In this document: piece after piece, positions 8,028 through 17,674 of the stretch
Layout: each line of letters starts with the position of its first letter
Numbering within the stretch: position 1 is the stretch's first letter
Source: Butyrivibrio hungatei DSM 14810
GTDB taxonomy: Bacteria > Bacillota > Clostridia > Lachnospirales > Lachnospiraceae
DNA: 64,000 nucleotides
Direction of reading: 5' to 3'
Assembly: GCF_900143205.1 (NCBI RefSeq)
Contig: NZ_FRDH01000014.1
Location: 1 to 64,000, forward strand
Notes under the pieces: model-generated
Seen by the model: the letters and a program-made list of their open reading frames with translations, nothing else
What the model was told of the DNA's origin: nothing
Database searches by the model: none
Program-made: the position numbers and the translations under genes

Positions 8028-8354
8028 TTACACGTCTAAATGCTGCCTACTTCCCACATTTTTCTCACTCTCCCATTCTAATTTGTAATCATTTGCCTCT
8101 GAGTAAAACTCAGTCTTTAAAAAAGGATAGTAATCCTCTACAGTTACTATCCTTGAACCCTTCTGCTTATTACAGTTCTTGCATAATGGTAAAAGATTCC
8201 TCTCGTCATCACTTCCGCCATGATACTTAGGAATAAAATGCTCGATCGTAGCCTTCTCAAAAGAAATAACTCTTCCGCAGCGAGCACACACTCCATCAGT
8301 CTTTGCAAGAACTAGTCTTTTAATCTCAGCTTTCCTCTGCTTCTGCCCCCTCAT
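8028..8354 (-). CDS. HNH endonuclease
   Basis: A 108-residue HNH nuclease. The zinc ribbon pairs CARCGR with CKNCNKQK, and the core has ATIEHFIPKYHGG followed by DERNLLPLCKNCN. Proteins of this size cleave DNA and occur in phages, mobile elements and as stand-alone genes. The ATG follows GGGGGAT. It sits 23 bp behind a 71-residue gene on the same strand and is probably co-transcribed with it. The substrate cannot be deduced. Confidence 0.85.
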   Translation of the reverse strand: MRGQKQRKAEIKRLVLAKTDGVCARCGRVISFEKATIEHFIPKYHGGSDDERNLLPLCKNCNKQKGSRIVTVEDYYPFLKTEFYSEANDYKLEWESEKNVGSRQHLDV

Positions 8355-8377
8355 GCATATCCCCCAAATGCATAACT

Positions 8378-8593
8378 TTAGTATATCTTTTCTACATCTC
8401 CGCTGATTCCATACTCATCTTTGAATTTAAAGAGATCATCTGAATTTGTAATGAGCATAACCTCCTCAAAAGCACCAGTATGGATATCCTGAAATCCGGC
8501 AACTTGCTCCCCATTGCAAATGCTCGCCTTGATCACAGGCTTCTTGTTTTCTTTGTCGTAGGTTTTCTTTTCAGCTTTCTTTTTAAAGAACAT
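8378..8593 (-). CDS. Hypothetical protein (71 aa)
   Basis: A small protein with a Lys-rich N-terminus (MFFKKKAEKKTYDKENKK) and an acidic C-terminus. No family is recognised. AAGGTAG precedes the ATG. It is the first gene after the GCATGCC array, so any regulation through that array would act on it and on the HNH gene behind it. Confidence 0.55.
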   Translation of the reverse strand: MFFKKKAEKKTYDKENKKPVIKASICNGEQVAGFQDIHTGAFEEVMLITNSDDLFKFKDEYGISGDVEKIY

Positions 8594-8699
8594 AGAATCT
8601 ACCTTCAGATTTCAAAATCCAAACAACTTCTAACTTCTGTAAAAGGTCTAACATCCCTATCCGCAACCTCTACATTTCATCTATCATAAAAAAACATCG

Positions 8700-8898
8700 G
8701 CATTCCTTTTCATGTTTTTAGCTCGAATGGGCATGCCATTTTTTATTAATCTGTATTTTTTCTACATGCCTTTTTCTCAAAAGACTCGCTAATAGCATGC
8801 CTTGTTCAAGCTAAAACTCCAAAATTGGCATGCCAAACAAATTATTGTAAATCAAAAGGCATGCCCAACCTCAAAATTGCCCCTCAAAATTGCACGCT
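8700..8898. repeat. Array of GCATGCC-type sites spaced 31/33 bp
   Basis: Seven copies of a 7-bp site start at 8700 (GCATTCC), 8731, 8764 (ACATGCC), 8795, 8828, 8859 (the rest exact) and 8892 (GCACGCT). Spacings are 31, 33, 31, 33, 31 and 33 bp, close to three helical turns, so all sites face the same side of the DNA. The sequence between them is not repeated. On the minus strand several sites follow a TTGA-(3-4 bases)-AGG context. A short repeat of AAATTGCAC overlaps the end (8872-8921). This fills the 349-bp gap between two small genes, with no reading frame I can support. Confidence 0.6.
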
Positions 8899-8941
8899 TA
8901 AATTGCACATGTAAATTGCACAACATCCTCATACCCTCCAA

Positions 8942-9175
8942 TTATTCTGCTTTAGTTTCATCCAAGCTATTCATAAGAGCTGCAAAATCCTCAAAGTACC
9001 AATCATTAGTTGGCTTTACTCCTCCAGCTTTTTTGAAAAAGCAGCTTGGTATCTCGCGCTGTGCTAAATTCTTGGAAATACAGGGAGTACACCCCTTATC
9101 ATGATTTGTTGGATGACATGGACAAGCCGTGTCTGTACATGTACAAAATGGTACTGAAAATTTAGTTTCTGTCAT
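8942..9175 (-). CDS. Cys-rich small protein (DUF6485-like)
   Basis: About 77 residues, with ten cysteines or histidines packed into CTCTDTACPCHPTNHDKGC and the following TPCI. This suggests a zinc or Fe-S cluster site. The pattern matches my recollection of DUF6485, so the assignment is moderately sure. The ATG at 9175 follows GAAGGATGA; an earlier in-frame ATG lacks a ribosome site. It lies divergent from the next gene. Confidence 0.65.
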   Translation of the reverse strand: MTETKFSVPFCTCTDTACPCHPTNHDKGCTPCISKNLAQREIPSCFFKKAGGVKPTNDWYFEDFAALMNSLDETKAE

Positions 9176-9308
9176 AGTTTTATCATCCTTCAATGGCATT
9201 AACCTTTTAGTAAATAATAACATTTAGCATTTCATTTTGCATTCCATTATCAACAATTTTATCCTACCATCTGTTTATTGTGTATAATCACATCCAGAGG
9301 TAAATTCC

Positions 9309-10694
9309 ATGAAAAAATTCTTAAAAAACCTATTAGCCATTAGCGGCATCCTACTGGCGCTATATCTCCTGGTTCAGGGGAGCCTCAGAATATTTGATCT
9401 ACAGCTCAGAGCCTGGATTAATGTATGTTGGCTGGGTATCACAGCATTAGTTTTCATCATAGGAATACTGCAGCAGATCTTCAAGATCAAAAACATCAAA
9501 TTAAAGATCGGCTCCATTGTGGCCATAATTGCTGCAATAGTTCTTTTCCTAAAAACACGCATTGGCCTTCTACTACTCATGACTGCATGGCTTATTCCCC
9601 ACGAAGAACAGGTCGCAATTATTGACGGTTACAAATTTATAGGATATGTAGACGATTCCTGGGATACATTCATCGACTTTTATGACTACAAGAATGCCTT
9701 CGTTTCTGGCGCCACACTTAGATTCACTGCCCTTGGCTATTACACTGATGAGGAGAGCGGCAAAAAGAGATATTATGACGAACTCAGATACATCGATCAT
9801 CTAGAAGACATCTACGAATACAAACAGGGATACTTCACTGAGAAGGATCTGACAAAAGAAGCAACAACTGTTACAGATGATAGCGCAAAAGAGGCATCAA
9901 GTGAAGTTACTAAAACGGACATAGATGCATACATCCTAGAGCCAGCAGGCATCCCAATGATAAGCTCTGAGGCAGATCCAGGAGATACGCCACTCTATTT
10001 CACCTATGAAGGAAAAGAAAGTGATGATTTCATCTCCTACGATAACCTCACCCTCGTAAACAACGGTCAGAAAGCAACATCAGATGAGGTATCTTACGGT
10101 GAACTATATAAAACAGCAAACAAATGCTTCCGCTTCAAAACAGATGCAGGCAAGGAGTATATCTACATTGAATTAAACTGCGAAAATGATTACTTCCAAC
10201 TTGCTGTATATGATATAACAGACGGTACAGCCAAATTCGTAGGAGACAACTGGTTCGCTTATATCGGGGTAGACAATGAAGCATCAACCAAAGATGGTTA
10301 TACAGATCCATCTCATTTAAGACTTGGCAGCAGAGATGATAGCTTCGGAACCTTTAGCTACTCAGTAGTTTACAAGGTAGGCGAAGATGGAATGCCAACA
10401 CCTGCCGAAATTGGCTGCACAATTAAGGATGTGTGCACAGAGAAGGTCACATCCAAAAAAGCCCTGGATCTTGAAGTTGTAGACTCAGATGGTAACCCAA
10501 CTGGCAACATGATCACTGTTCCAGCAGGAAGCACATATACCCTGGTTAATTACTACGAGGATATCCCAGCACTAGATACAAAATTGGATGACGGCACCGT
10601 GGTCAGGATTCCCCTTTCAGAAACTGGCTATGACGCTAAATTCAATGGCACACTTATCAGAGATCTATTCGATGAACTCATGTATGTAGGCTGA
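9309..10694 (+). CDS. Membrane-anchored hypothetical protein
   Basis: 461 residues, with no recognised family. The first 95 residues contain three hydrophobic segments (around 7-25, 35-55 and 65-95), and the remaining 360 residues are soluble, acidic and rich in Tyr and Asp, presumably outside the membrane. There is no catalytic motif I can see. AGAGG precedes the ATG. The gene is monocistronic, with a terminator shared with the convergent ATPase gene. Confidence 0.7.
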   Translation: MKKFLKNLLAISGILLALYLLVQGSLRIFDLQLRAWINVCWLGITALVFIIGILQQIFKIKNIKLKIGSIVAIIAAIVLFLKTRIGLLLLMTAWLIPHEEQVAIIDGYKFIGYVDDSWDTFIDFYDYKNAFVSGATLRFTALGYYTDEESGKKRYYDELRYIDHLEDIYEYKQGYFTEKDLTKEATTVTDDSAKEASSEVTKTDIDAYILEPAGIPMISSEADPGDTPLYFTYEGKESDDFISYDNLTLVNNGQKATSDEVSYGELYKTANKCFRFKTDAGKEYIYIELNCENDYFQLAVYDITDGTAKFVGDNWFAYIGVDNEASTKDGYTDPSHLRLGSRDDSFGTFSYSVVYKVGEDGMPTPAEIGCTIKDVCTEKVTSKKALDLEVVDSDGNPTGNMITVPAGSTYTLVNYYEDIPALDTKLDDGTVVRIPLSETGYDAKFNGTLIRDLFDELMYVG

Positions 10695-10711
10695 TACTTG
10701 TATGGAAGCTA

Positions 10712-10742
10712 AAATGGAGGAGCAAATGCTCCTCCATTTATG
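10712..10742. terminator. Bidirectional terminator
   Basis: The 13-bp stem AAATGGAGGAGCA / TGCTCCTCCATTT has a 2-base loop and lies between convergent genes. Confidence 0.8.
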
Positions 10743-10754
10743 TTTGGTAAATTT

Positions 10755-11492
10755 TTAGTCATCACTCAATAATCTTTTCAGCAGCTGTTCCTTATTTTCC
10801 ACAAACATCTTTGTGACCTGATAACTATCAGTATCCTCGTACTCTATCGGATGTATCTGTCCATCATCAAAGCTCAGGATCTCAGCTCCAGGTATGCCAA
10901 GTAGAATAGGCGAATGTGTTACCATGATAAACTGAGAATCTTCCTTTGCACAATTTACGATTTCCAAAAGGAGTGTCAGCTGTCTTTGAGGAGAAAGAGC
11001 TGCTTCTGGCTCATCCAAAAGATATAATCCATTACCTTTAAAATTGCTCTGAACAAGTTGCAAAAAGCTTTCTCCATGAGAACGTTCATGGAAATGTTCC
11101 TGTCTTCCTCTAGGATCTTCTCTGCTATACATTTCTTCGGCCGTTGCAACATTATAAAAGCTCTCAGCCCTTAGGAAATATCCCCAACCTGGCTTATTAT
11201 AACCTCTAGATAATCTAATAGCATCGCACAATTCTGAATGAGAATCATAGGTTGAAAAGCTATAATTCTTGGTTCCACCTTCGGGATTAAAGCCATAGCT
11301 GACAGCAATAGCTTCAAGCATAGTAGACTTGCCGCTGCCATTTTCTCCCACAAATATCGTGATGTTCTTATTAAAAGAAAGATACTCCAAATCCCTAAAT
11401 GCATCTATATTCCGCAAATAACTGAATCTGTCTATCTTGTCCCACTCAATCTTAAGCCCTTGAATCGGTAAGCTGTTGCCCTCTCCTAACAC
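10755..11492 (-). CDS. AAA-family ATPase (SMC/ABC-like, COG3910 type)
   Basis: A 245-residue predicted ATPase with an ABC/SMC-type nucleotide site but no membrane or coiled-coil part. Walker A is FVGENGSGKST (about 49-59). The Walker B region is GLYLLDEPEAALSPQRQ, and the switch histidine is in VTHSPILLGIPGAEIL. Such single-domain ATPases occur as orphans and in defence loci. The GTG start follows GAGAGG and overlaps the yccF stop by 7 bases. A partner nuclease is not evident; the neighbour is a membrane protein. Confidence 0.8.
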   Translation of the reverse strand: MLGEGNSLPIQGLKIEWDKIDRFSYLRNIDAFRDLEYLSFNKNITIFVGENGSGKSTMLEAIAVSYGFNPEGGTKNYSFSTYDSHSELCDAIRLSRGYNKPGWGYFLRAESFYNVATAEEMYSREDPRGRQEHFHERSHGESFLQLVQSNFKGNGLYLLDEPEAALSPQRQLTLLLEIVNCAKEDSQFIMVTHSPILLGIPGAEILSFDDGQIHPIEYEDTDSYQVTKMFVENKEQLLKRLLSDD

Positions 11493-11866
11493 GCGATAGT
11501 CCTCTCTCGTACAATCCTAGCTCCAAACGGGAATAAAGAAAGCTTGGCAATCTTGAAAAACTGCTTTCCAAAAGGAATTCCAATAATCGTAATGCAAAGA
11601 ATACATCCAATAAATAGATTAGCTAAAGCAAGTTCTAGTCCGGAAACAAATAGCCATATGATATTCAGTAAAAAAGACACTGCTCCGCCTTCATCTACTA
11701 CCTCTTTTCCAAATGGATTAAGTGATAAAGATGACATCTTAAAGCATTGCAGCCCCACAGGAATGCCCACTACTGTGATACACCAAAATACTCCTGCAAT
11801 CCACCAGCCAATGGCACTTAATAAGCCACCACATAACATCCAAATTAAATTTCCAATAAAGTTCAT
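11486..11866 (-). CDS. yccF: YccF-family membrane protein
   Basis: 126 residues made of two repeats of a YccF (DUF307) domain, each with the pattern W-x(n)-G-I-P-x-G-x-Q-x-F-K and then LSLNPFG or LSLFPFG. Four hydrophobic segments predict an integral membrane protein. YccF proteins are conserved but uncharacterised. The ATG follows AAGGAG. Confidence 0.85.
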   Translation of the reverse strand: MNFIGNLIWMLCGGLLSAIGWWIAGVFWCITVVGIPVGLQCFKMSSLSLNPFGKEVVDEGGAVSFLLNIIWLFVSGLELALANLFIGCILCITIIGIPFGKQFFKIAKLSLFPFGARIVRERTIAC

Positions 11867-11912
11867 AGTTTACTCCTTTAACTTTCTAGGTAAAAGACCT
11901 GTTAATACATAT

Positions 11913-14501
11913 TTAATTATCCAATAGCACATAAAACCTATTTTCAAGAAATGTTTTATTCTCAACCACCTTTTCATTCTCTATGACAACATAATTTACT
12001 TCATTTACAATTAAAACTCTTGTCATAGTCTGAAGTCCAGGTGTTCCCGTTACAGGATTATCTGATTCACTAAGGCTAAGATTTGTTATTTTTCCAATTA
12101 TTCTAGCACTATCACCTCGAACAGTATAAAAATCTCCCTCCTTATTTATAACCACAAAATCAGGATATTCCTCAACCCATTGAGAATAATTTTTCTTTGT
12201 TTCCTTGACTGTGCCTTCCTTATCTTCCTCATCAACATAACCGCTTTGATCATTATCAGAAGAATTGTTTACAAAGGATTCAACTACAAGTCTTTGAACA
12301 GATTCTGGATACATCAGTAATGTATACTCCGTTCCTGCTTGGCTTATCCTATTTATTGTTGTAATTCCCATTTGTTTGCCATGCTCAGTCTGTTTCTTAA
12401 CATGGATACCATCCGCACTATCTTCATAAGTCAATCCAAGTTCAACTAACTTATCCCAAATTCTAGTAGCTGTAGCTTTTTTTACATTATCTACACTACA
12501 TATTCTATTCAGCTCATCTTTTATCTCGCTGATATAATACAACTCTTTGTATTCAAATTTATCTATATCATGAACATTCAAATAGAACTCTTCCTTTTTC
12601 TTTTTTTTCTTTTTGGAAGAAGTATTTGAAATTTCCTCGTTACTTTCTGATGATTCAATTCGAATACATGTTGGAGACTTATTTGCCTCTAAAAATTCTG
12701 AAATAACTTTTAGAAAACCACTACCATATTTTTGCAGCTTATTTTCTCCTACTCCAGATACGTTAAGCATTTCTTCTGCATTACGTGGAAGTTTAACGCA
12801 CATATCAATAAGTGTCTTATCTCCAAATACTATATATGGCGGCATGCCTTCTTCTTTTGCATATTTTGTTCGTAATTCTCTTAATACATCAAATAATTCA
12901 TACCCTGCTTTTGTAAGTTCATCTGTTCCACGTTTTCTAGGTTTCTTAATCTTTTTGCTAGAGCTCTCTTCATATGTCTTTACTAGTACTTTAGAACCAA
13001 CTCTTAGTGGCTCTACATTTCCCATTTTAAGCACTGCATATTGCTCGTCAGTTTGATATAAATAACCATCAATCATCATCTGATTAATCAAAAGGCGTAT
13101 TTCTTGCTCTCCAGTACCTTTCAACGCACCATATGACTTATAATTGATAGTCCCCAATTCTCTTAATCTAGCTCGATTTGCCCCCAGAAGCGTACCTACT
13201 ACAATAGAAATACCATATCTTCCTTTTGTCTCAGCCACGCAATTAATAACCCATTTAGCTTGTGATGTCATATCTATTTCATCATATTTTCTATGACAAT
13301 TTCCGCAATTATCACAAGGTTCATAAACCTTTTCACCAAAGTATCCTAGGATATAGTTCCTTAAACAACCGGTTGTCCTGCAATACCTTTCCATGATATT
13401 TAGGCGCTTCAGGTCTCGTTGCTTAAGCGTATCTATATCTTCTTCATCTACACCTGAATAATCCTTTTTATCTAAAAGAAATTTGTCAATTATTATATCC
13501 TGTGGCGAAAAAAGTAAGATACACTGCGACTCATCTCCATCTCGACCTGCTCTTCCAGCTTCCTGATAATAGTTTTCCATGCTTTGGGGCATATTGTAAT
13601 GAATAACAAATCTTACATTGGATTTATCAATACCCATTCCAAAGGCATTAGTCGCAACAATAACAGGCTTTCTATCATATATAAAATCATCCTGATTGTT
13701 TTTCCTTTCGTCATTTCCCATTCCAGCATGGTACTTTGCAACAGAAAATCCGCTATTACAAAGCATTTCATATAACATATCTACATTTTTTCTTGTAGCA
13801 CAGTAAATAATTCCGCTATCTTTGGCATGATTTTTCACATAATCTAGAACAAAGTCATCCTTACCTTTAGAGTTTTCCACTGAATAATAAAGATTTTCCC
13901 TATCAAATCCAGTAACGTAAACATCAGGATTGTCCATTTTCAATGTAAACTCAATATCTCTTTTTACCTCGTTAGTCGCTGTAGCAGTAAACGCACTGAC
14001 TATTGGGCGAGTTCTTAGCCGATTTATAAATGAGACAATATTCATATAACTTGGTCTAAAATCTTGTCCCCATTGAGATATGCAATGTGCTTCATCTACT
14101 GTTACCATTGATATATCTGCTGATTCTGCAAATCTAACAAATCCGATACTTTCAAGTCTCTCTGGAGCCACATAAATTATCTTATAAATTCCATTTATAG
14201 CATTTTCAATTGCCTTTGATATCTGTACTTCTGATAGCGAAGAATTAATATAGGCCGCATGAATTCCTACCTCATTAAGGGCTTTAACCTGATCATGCAT
14301 AAGCGATATTAGAGGTGATATAACTATAGTTATGCCAGGAAGCATTAAAGCAGATACCTGATAGCAAATAGATTTTCCTGCTCCAGTCGGCATGATAGCA
14401 AGAACATCTTTTCCAGATATAATTGATTCAATGACATCTTCCTGTCCTTTTCTAAATGAATCATATCCAAAATACTTCTTTAAAATATCATTAGAATTCA
14501 T
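11913..14501 (-). CDS. recQ: RecQ-family ATP-dependent DNA helicase
   Basis: About 862 residues. The helicase core runs over the first 350 residues: MPTGAGKSICYQ (Walker A), VDEAHCISQWGQDFRP (DEAH) and AGRAGRDGDESQCIL (motif VI). A four-Cys zinc region (CRTTGCLRNY to CDNCGNCH) and a winged-helix region follow. An HRDC domain is visible (TDELTKAGYELFDVLRELR to VSGVGENKLQKYG). After a Lys-rich linker comes an extra C-terminal extension of about 220 residues not present in short RecQ proteins. The ATG at 14501 is preferred over an upstream TTG. RecQ unwinds 3'-5' in recombinational repair. Confidence 0.92.
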   Translation of the reverse strand: MNSNDILKKYFGYDSFRKGQEDVIESIISGKDVLAIMPTGAGKSICYQVSALMLPGITIVISPLISLMHDQVKALNEVGIHAAYINSSLSEVQISKAIENAINGIYKIIYVAPERLESIGFVRFAESADISMVTVDEAHCISQWGQDFRPSYMNIVSFINRLRTRPIVSAFTATATNEVKRDIEFTLKMDNPDVYVTGFDRENLYYSVENSKGKDDFVLDYVKNHAKDSGIIYCATRKNVDMLYEMLCNSGFSVAKYHAGMGNDERKNNQDDFIYDRKPVIVATNAFGMGIDKSNVRFVIHYNMPQSMENYYQEAGRAGRDGDESQCILLFSPQDIIIDKFLLDKKDYSGVDEEDIDTLKQRDLKRLNIMERYCRTTGCLRNYILGYFGEKVYEPCDNCGNCHRKYDEIDMTSQAKWVINCVAETKGRYGISIVVGTLLGANRARLRELGTINYKSYGALKGTGEQEIRLLINQMMIDGYLYQTDEQYAVLKMGNVEPLRVGSKVLVKTYEESSSKKIKKPRKRGTDELTKAGYELFDVLRELRTKYAKEEGMPPYIVFGDKTLIDMCVKLPRNAEEMLNVSGVGENKLQKYGSGFLKVISEFLEANKSPTCIRIESSESNEEISNTSSKKKKKKKEEFYLNVHDIDKFEYKELYYISEIKDELNRICSVDNVKKATATRIWDKLVELGLTYEDSADGIHVKKQTEHGKQMGITTINRISQAGTEYTLLMYPESVQRLVVESFVNNSSDNDQSGYVDEEDKEGTVKETKKNYSQWVEEYPDFVVINKEGDFYTVRGDSARIIGKITNLSLSESDNPVTGTPGLQTMTRVLIVNEVNYVVIENEKVVENKTFLENRFYVLLDN

Positions 14502-14560
14502 ATGCCTATCTCTAAGGCTCAATCACTACTACGCCTCAGAATCCTCCATCCCTAGTATTT

Positions 14561-17500
14561 CTAATGTCTAACCTTAAAATAACTCATCAGTATGCTTTTT
14601 ATATAGTTGTACCTTCGAGCATAAGTATTATCGACTCTTATAAGCTGCAGATCATGTTCACGGCAAATATTATTCTTCTGTGCATCACGTCTACGGACAA
14701 CTTCGTCTTCAAGATGTTCCTTTCCATCTAGTTCAATTGCCAAAAGAGGTATTTCCCGATCATTTTGTTTTTCATATACTACAAAGTCAAACCTTCCAGT
14801 ATAAAATAGTCCCTCGTATCCGATGTTGTCTCTAAATACCTGTGATATGGCAACTTCTTTATGAATCGCATACTTCGATTGCGTTAGCCATATGTTTTCC
14901 AATGCATGAGTCAAGTTCTGTAAGAATGCTGTTTCTGTCTCTGTACTAAATGGCTTAACTCCCAGAGCTCTTGAATTTGTCTCCTTAGGTGTGACTACCG
15001 TTTTACCTTCACTTTTAACATATTGGACGAGCTCATAAAGGTCATCATCTTGCTCGCTCTGCGCATGAAGCCTTTCAACATTATTAGGATCTGCCAAAAC
15101 AATAAGCTTATCTTTAGCTCTAGAAGTGGCTACATTTATCAGTTCCCGATTAGACTTCAGCCATTCATAGGTTCCAGCTTGCGTACTTGCCCCAATAGCT
15201 GTAGAGAAAAGAATTACATCCTTTTCGTCACCTTGAAAAGTATGAACCGTTCCACACGTAACATCTTCAATTCCCTGCTCCTTAAGAGCATTATTTATCA
15301 TATCCTTCTGATTAACAAAAGGGGTGATGATTCCAATATTCTTATCCTTGTTTACTTTAACATACTCAACAATACTATTAGTCTCAGCTGCAGAAGTATT
15401 TCTTACTGCTTGCTCTTTGTTATCTACTGCAACATATACAAGTGGCTCTTCGTCTTTTGCTTCCGACTTAAGTTTAAGTAGGGAATTGTAATATTTCTTG
15501 TTATTAAATCCAATAATTCTCGGATCACATCGATAATGATTATGAAGTAATATCTCATCACTGACAGAGTCACTAGCAAGATACACCTTATATATCGAAT
15601 TTGTCCGATAGTTATACTCCTCCGGAACGCTATATTCCTTCATTAGGCGTTTATTGGTGAAATCATCCAACAAAATTACCGGATTGAGCTGCTGCGGATC
15701 ACCTACAAGCATCAGATTTTCGCCTCTTATAATTGGAACCAAAGTCATTGCAGTATTGCACTGGCTGGCTTCATCAATTATTGTCATATCAAAAAGAGGT
15801 TCAGCTTTTCCAATTCTATGAGCAGAAATACAGGTAGTAATTATTACAGGAAAAACCCTTTGAAGTTTCCTAACATTATCTGAATCTGAAATATACCTAT
15901 TAAGCGCTACTGCCGCATCATCAATGTTCGAATTATTTATAATATTCCTAAGGTCAGTGTATTTATCCTCGCCTAACCTTTTTACATATTTAGCAGACAC
16001 ATAATAAAGATACTCTAAAAACTCTTCCTCATTTCTATCCATGAGTTTAAGCGCATCTTCTTCTGTCACCCTAGGTATCTTTGAGAGTTCCTCATCAATC
16101 TCTTTTATCTGCCTCCCCTGAAGATCTAATTCAAAAGGAAAAAGGGCCGCTGAAGTTGTTTTACCAACCTGATACTCAATAAGGCTGTTAATTGTATCTT
16201 TTCTCTCATTTAACTCTATATAATCTTCATAGAGCTTTAAAAGATCCGTCAACCGTTTTGCACGTTCTTTACGATCATCTTTACGTTTATCAAGTATCTT
16301 GTCAAAAACATCAATTGTTTCAACGCGTGAATACAGCTCACGTATGTATTGCACCGCTTCCTTTACTTTGTCTAGATTTCCCAGACGTAATACGGGAAAC
16401 GGAATAAGGCTATCACTATATTTTAGGTTAGTAAGCTTATCAAATACTCCATTAATTGGATGATTGTTATAGGACGCAAAAAGAACTGTTCTCTCATTAA
16501 AGAAAGCAGTCACTATAGTATTTATGATCGTATTCGTCTTGCCTGTTCCAGGAGGTCCCTGAATGTAAGCAGTTGGATATCTCATTGCCTTATTTATTGA
16601 TAGCAGCTGATCCAGATTGATTCTGTTATCTAATAACGCAATGGGATAGTTTTTAATTCTCCTTGGTTTTTCTAGTAAATCGCCAAAAAAGGCCTTAATT
16701 GGAAATGTTACCTTATCGTTCTCATACATTTCAATTATGCCCTTATACTCTGTATGTAGATCAATAATTATATCTCTACCAATTCCGATAATATAAGGCA
16801 TATCATCAACAATCGCCTTACCTGCGCTATACTCCGTAATAGCATTTTTTATGAGTTCCTGATTTTTCTCAAAATCATCAAGAAGCTCATAGTCTCCTGC
16901 ATCTAAATATTTCCTGATACTTTCCTTTTGAGTCCCATCAATCATAAACTCTGTACAAATCGTAACTGACTCATTTGGAACCATGCTGGCAGCTTTTACA
17001 TTAAAATCAAGTTTTCTATATGCAAGAGGATATAAACCCTTTTTTGTATTAATGCTAAGTACATTAATAGCCAGATTCTTAATACGTATATTTCCTGTCT
17101 GAGCAGAACGCTTTTTCCTATCTGCTGTGACAGAAAAATTCTTTACAATCTCTGCAAACTGATCTTTCCTGAGTTTATATTCTTTACCATCAAAAGAGTC
17201 CCTATCCAAGTATTTGATAAGTTCATATTCTGTAAAAAAGGGAATTGTATCCATCTTGTTGCATAATTCAAGATAGTTTAGTATTTTCAGATTTGCGACA
17301 CTATCAAAAAGAGATTTGTATTTATCAGGGTATTCTGCGATATCATCAACAAGTGCTTTATTAACTGGGCAATATGTACCATCAAGAATTACCGCCGATT
17401 TAATTGAATCAATATATATGTGAAGTTCTTCAATAGTATACAGAGTCAAATGAAGACCATCTACCAGCATCATTCTTTTGCCGACATCAATCGACTTTAT

Positions 17501-17605
17501 GCTGATCCAGTAATGGGTAATCTCACCAGATTTATTCTGATATTCAATTTTAAGCCATTTTCCTTCGTGGATGGCTCTGAATATTTCTTTGCAAACTGGT
17601 TTCAT
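14561..17605 (-). CDS. SF1 helicase with WYL-like N-terminus and DUF2726-like nuclease end
   Basis: 1014 residues. Residues about 5-75 (IFRAIHEGKWLKIEYQNKSG and on) resemble a WYL ligand-binding domain, which is unusual on a helicase. The core is a Dna2/NAM7-type SF1 helicase: Walker A GPPGTGKT at 350-357, IIDEASQCNTAM (motif II), GDPQQLNPVI (motif III), VGTVHTFQGDEKDVI-like motif V and VATSRAKDKLIVL (motif VI). The last 110 residues (GRFDFVVYE to LAIELDGKEHLED) match a DUF2726/Vsr-like endonuclease fold with D-x(n)-E-x-D. Such helicase-nuclease fusions are frequent in defence islands. It stands 38 bp upstream of the recQ-like gene. Confidence 0.8.
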   Translation of the reverse strand: MKPVCKEIFRAIHEGKWLKIEYQNKSGEITHYWISIKSIDVGKRMMLVDGLHLTLYTIEELHIYIDSIKSAVILDGTYCPVNKALVDDIAEYPDKYKSLFDSVANLKILNYLELCNKMDTIPFFTEYELIKYLDRDSFDGKEYKLRKDQFAEIVKNFSVTADRKKRSAQTGNIRIKNLAINVLSINTKKGLYPLAYRKLDFNVKAASMVPNESVTICTEFMIDGTQKESIRKYLDAGDYELLDDFEKNQELIKNAITEYSAGKAIVDDMPYIIGIGRDIIIDLHTEYKGIIEMYENDKVTFPIKAFFGDLLEKPRRIKNYPIALLDNRINLDQLLSINKAMRYPTAYIQGPPGTGKTNTIINTIVTAFFNERTVLFASYNNHPINGVFDKLTNLKYSDSLIPFPVLRLGNLDKVKEAVQYIRELYSRVETIDVFDKILDKRKDDRKERAKRLTDLLKLYEDYIELNERKDTINSLIEYQVGKTTSAALFPFELDLQGRQIKEIDEELSKIPRVTEEDALKLMDRNEEEFLEYLYYVSAKYVKRLGEDKYTDLRNIINNSNIDDAAVALNRYISDSDNVRKLQRVFPVIITTCISAHRIGKAEPLFDMTIIDEASQCNTAMTLVPIIRGENLMLVGDPQQLNPVILLDDFTNKRLMKEYSVPEEYNYRTNSIYKVYLASDSVSDEILLHNHYRCDPRIIGFNNKKYYNSLLKLKSEAKDEEPLVYVAVDNKEQAVRNTSAAETNSIVEYVKVNKDKNIGIITPFVNQKDMINNALKEQGIEDVTCGTVHTFQGDEKDVILFSTAIGASTQAGTYEWLKSNRELINVATSRAKDKLIVLADPNNVERLHAQSEQDDDLYELVQYVKSEGKTVVTPKETNSRALGVKPFSTETETAFLQNLTHALENIWLTQSKYAIHKEVAISQVFRDNIGYEGLFYTGRFDFVVYEKQNDREIPLLAIELDGKEHLEDEVVRRRDAQKNNICREHDLQLIRVDNTYARRYNYIKSILMSYFKVRH

Positions 17606-17674
17606 AAGTTTCCCTCCGAAAGTAAATTTTATTTACCTCATCAGTCGAAAATATCTCATGCCCATCTATTATTA

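Noticed and set aside
8700..8921. CRISPR array
   Set aside because: The repeated site is only 7 bp and there are no cas genes; spacing of 31/33 bp alone is not enough.
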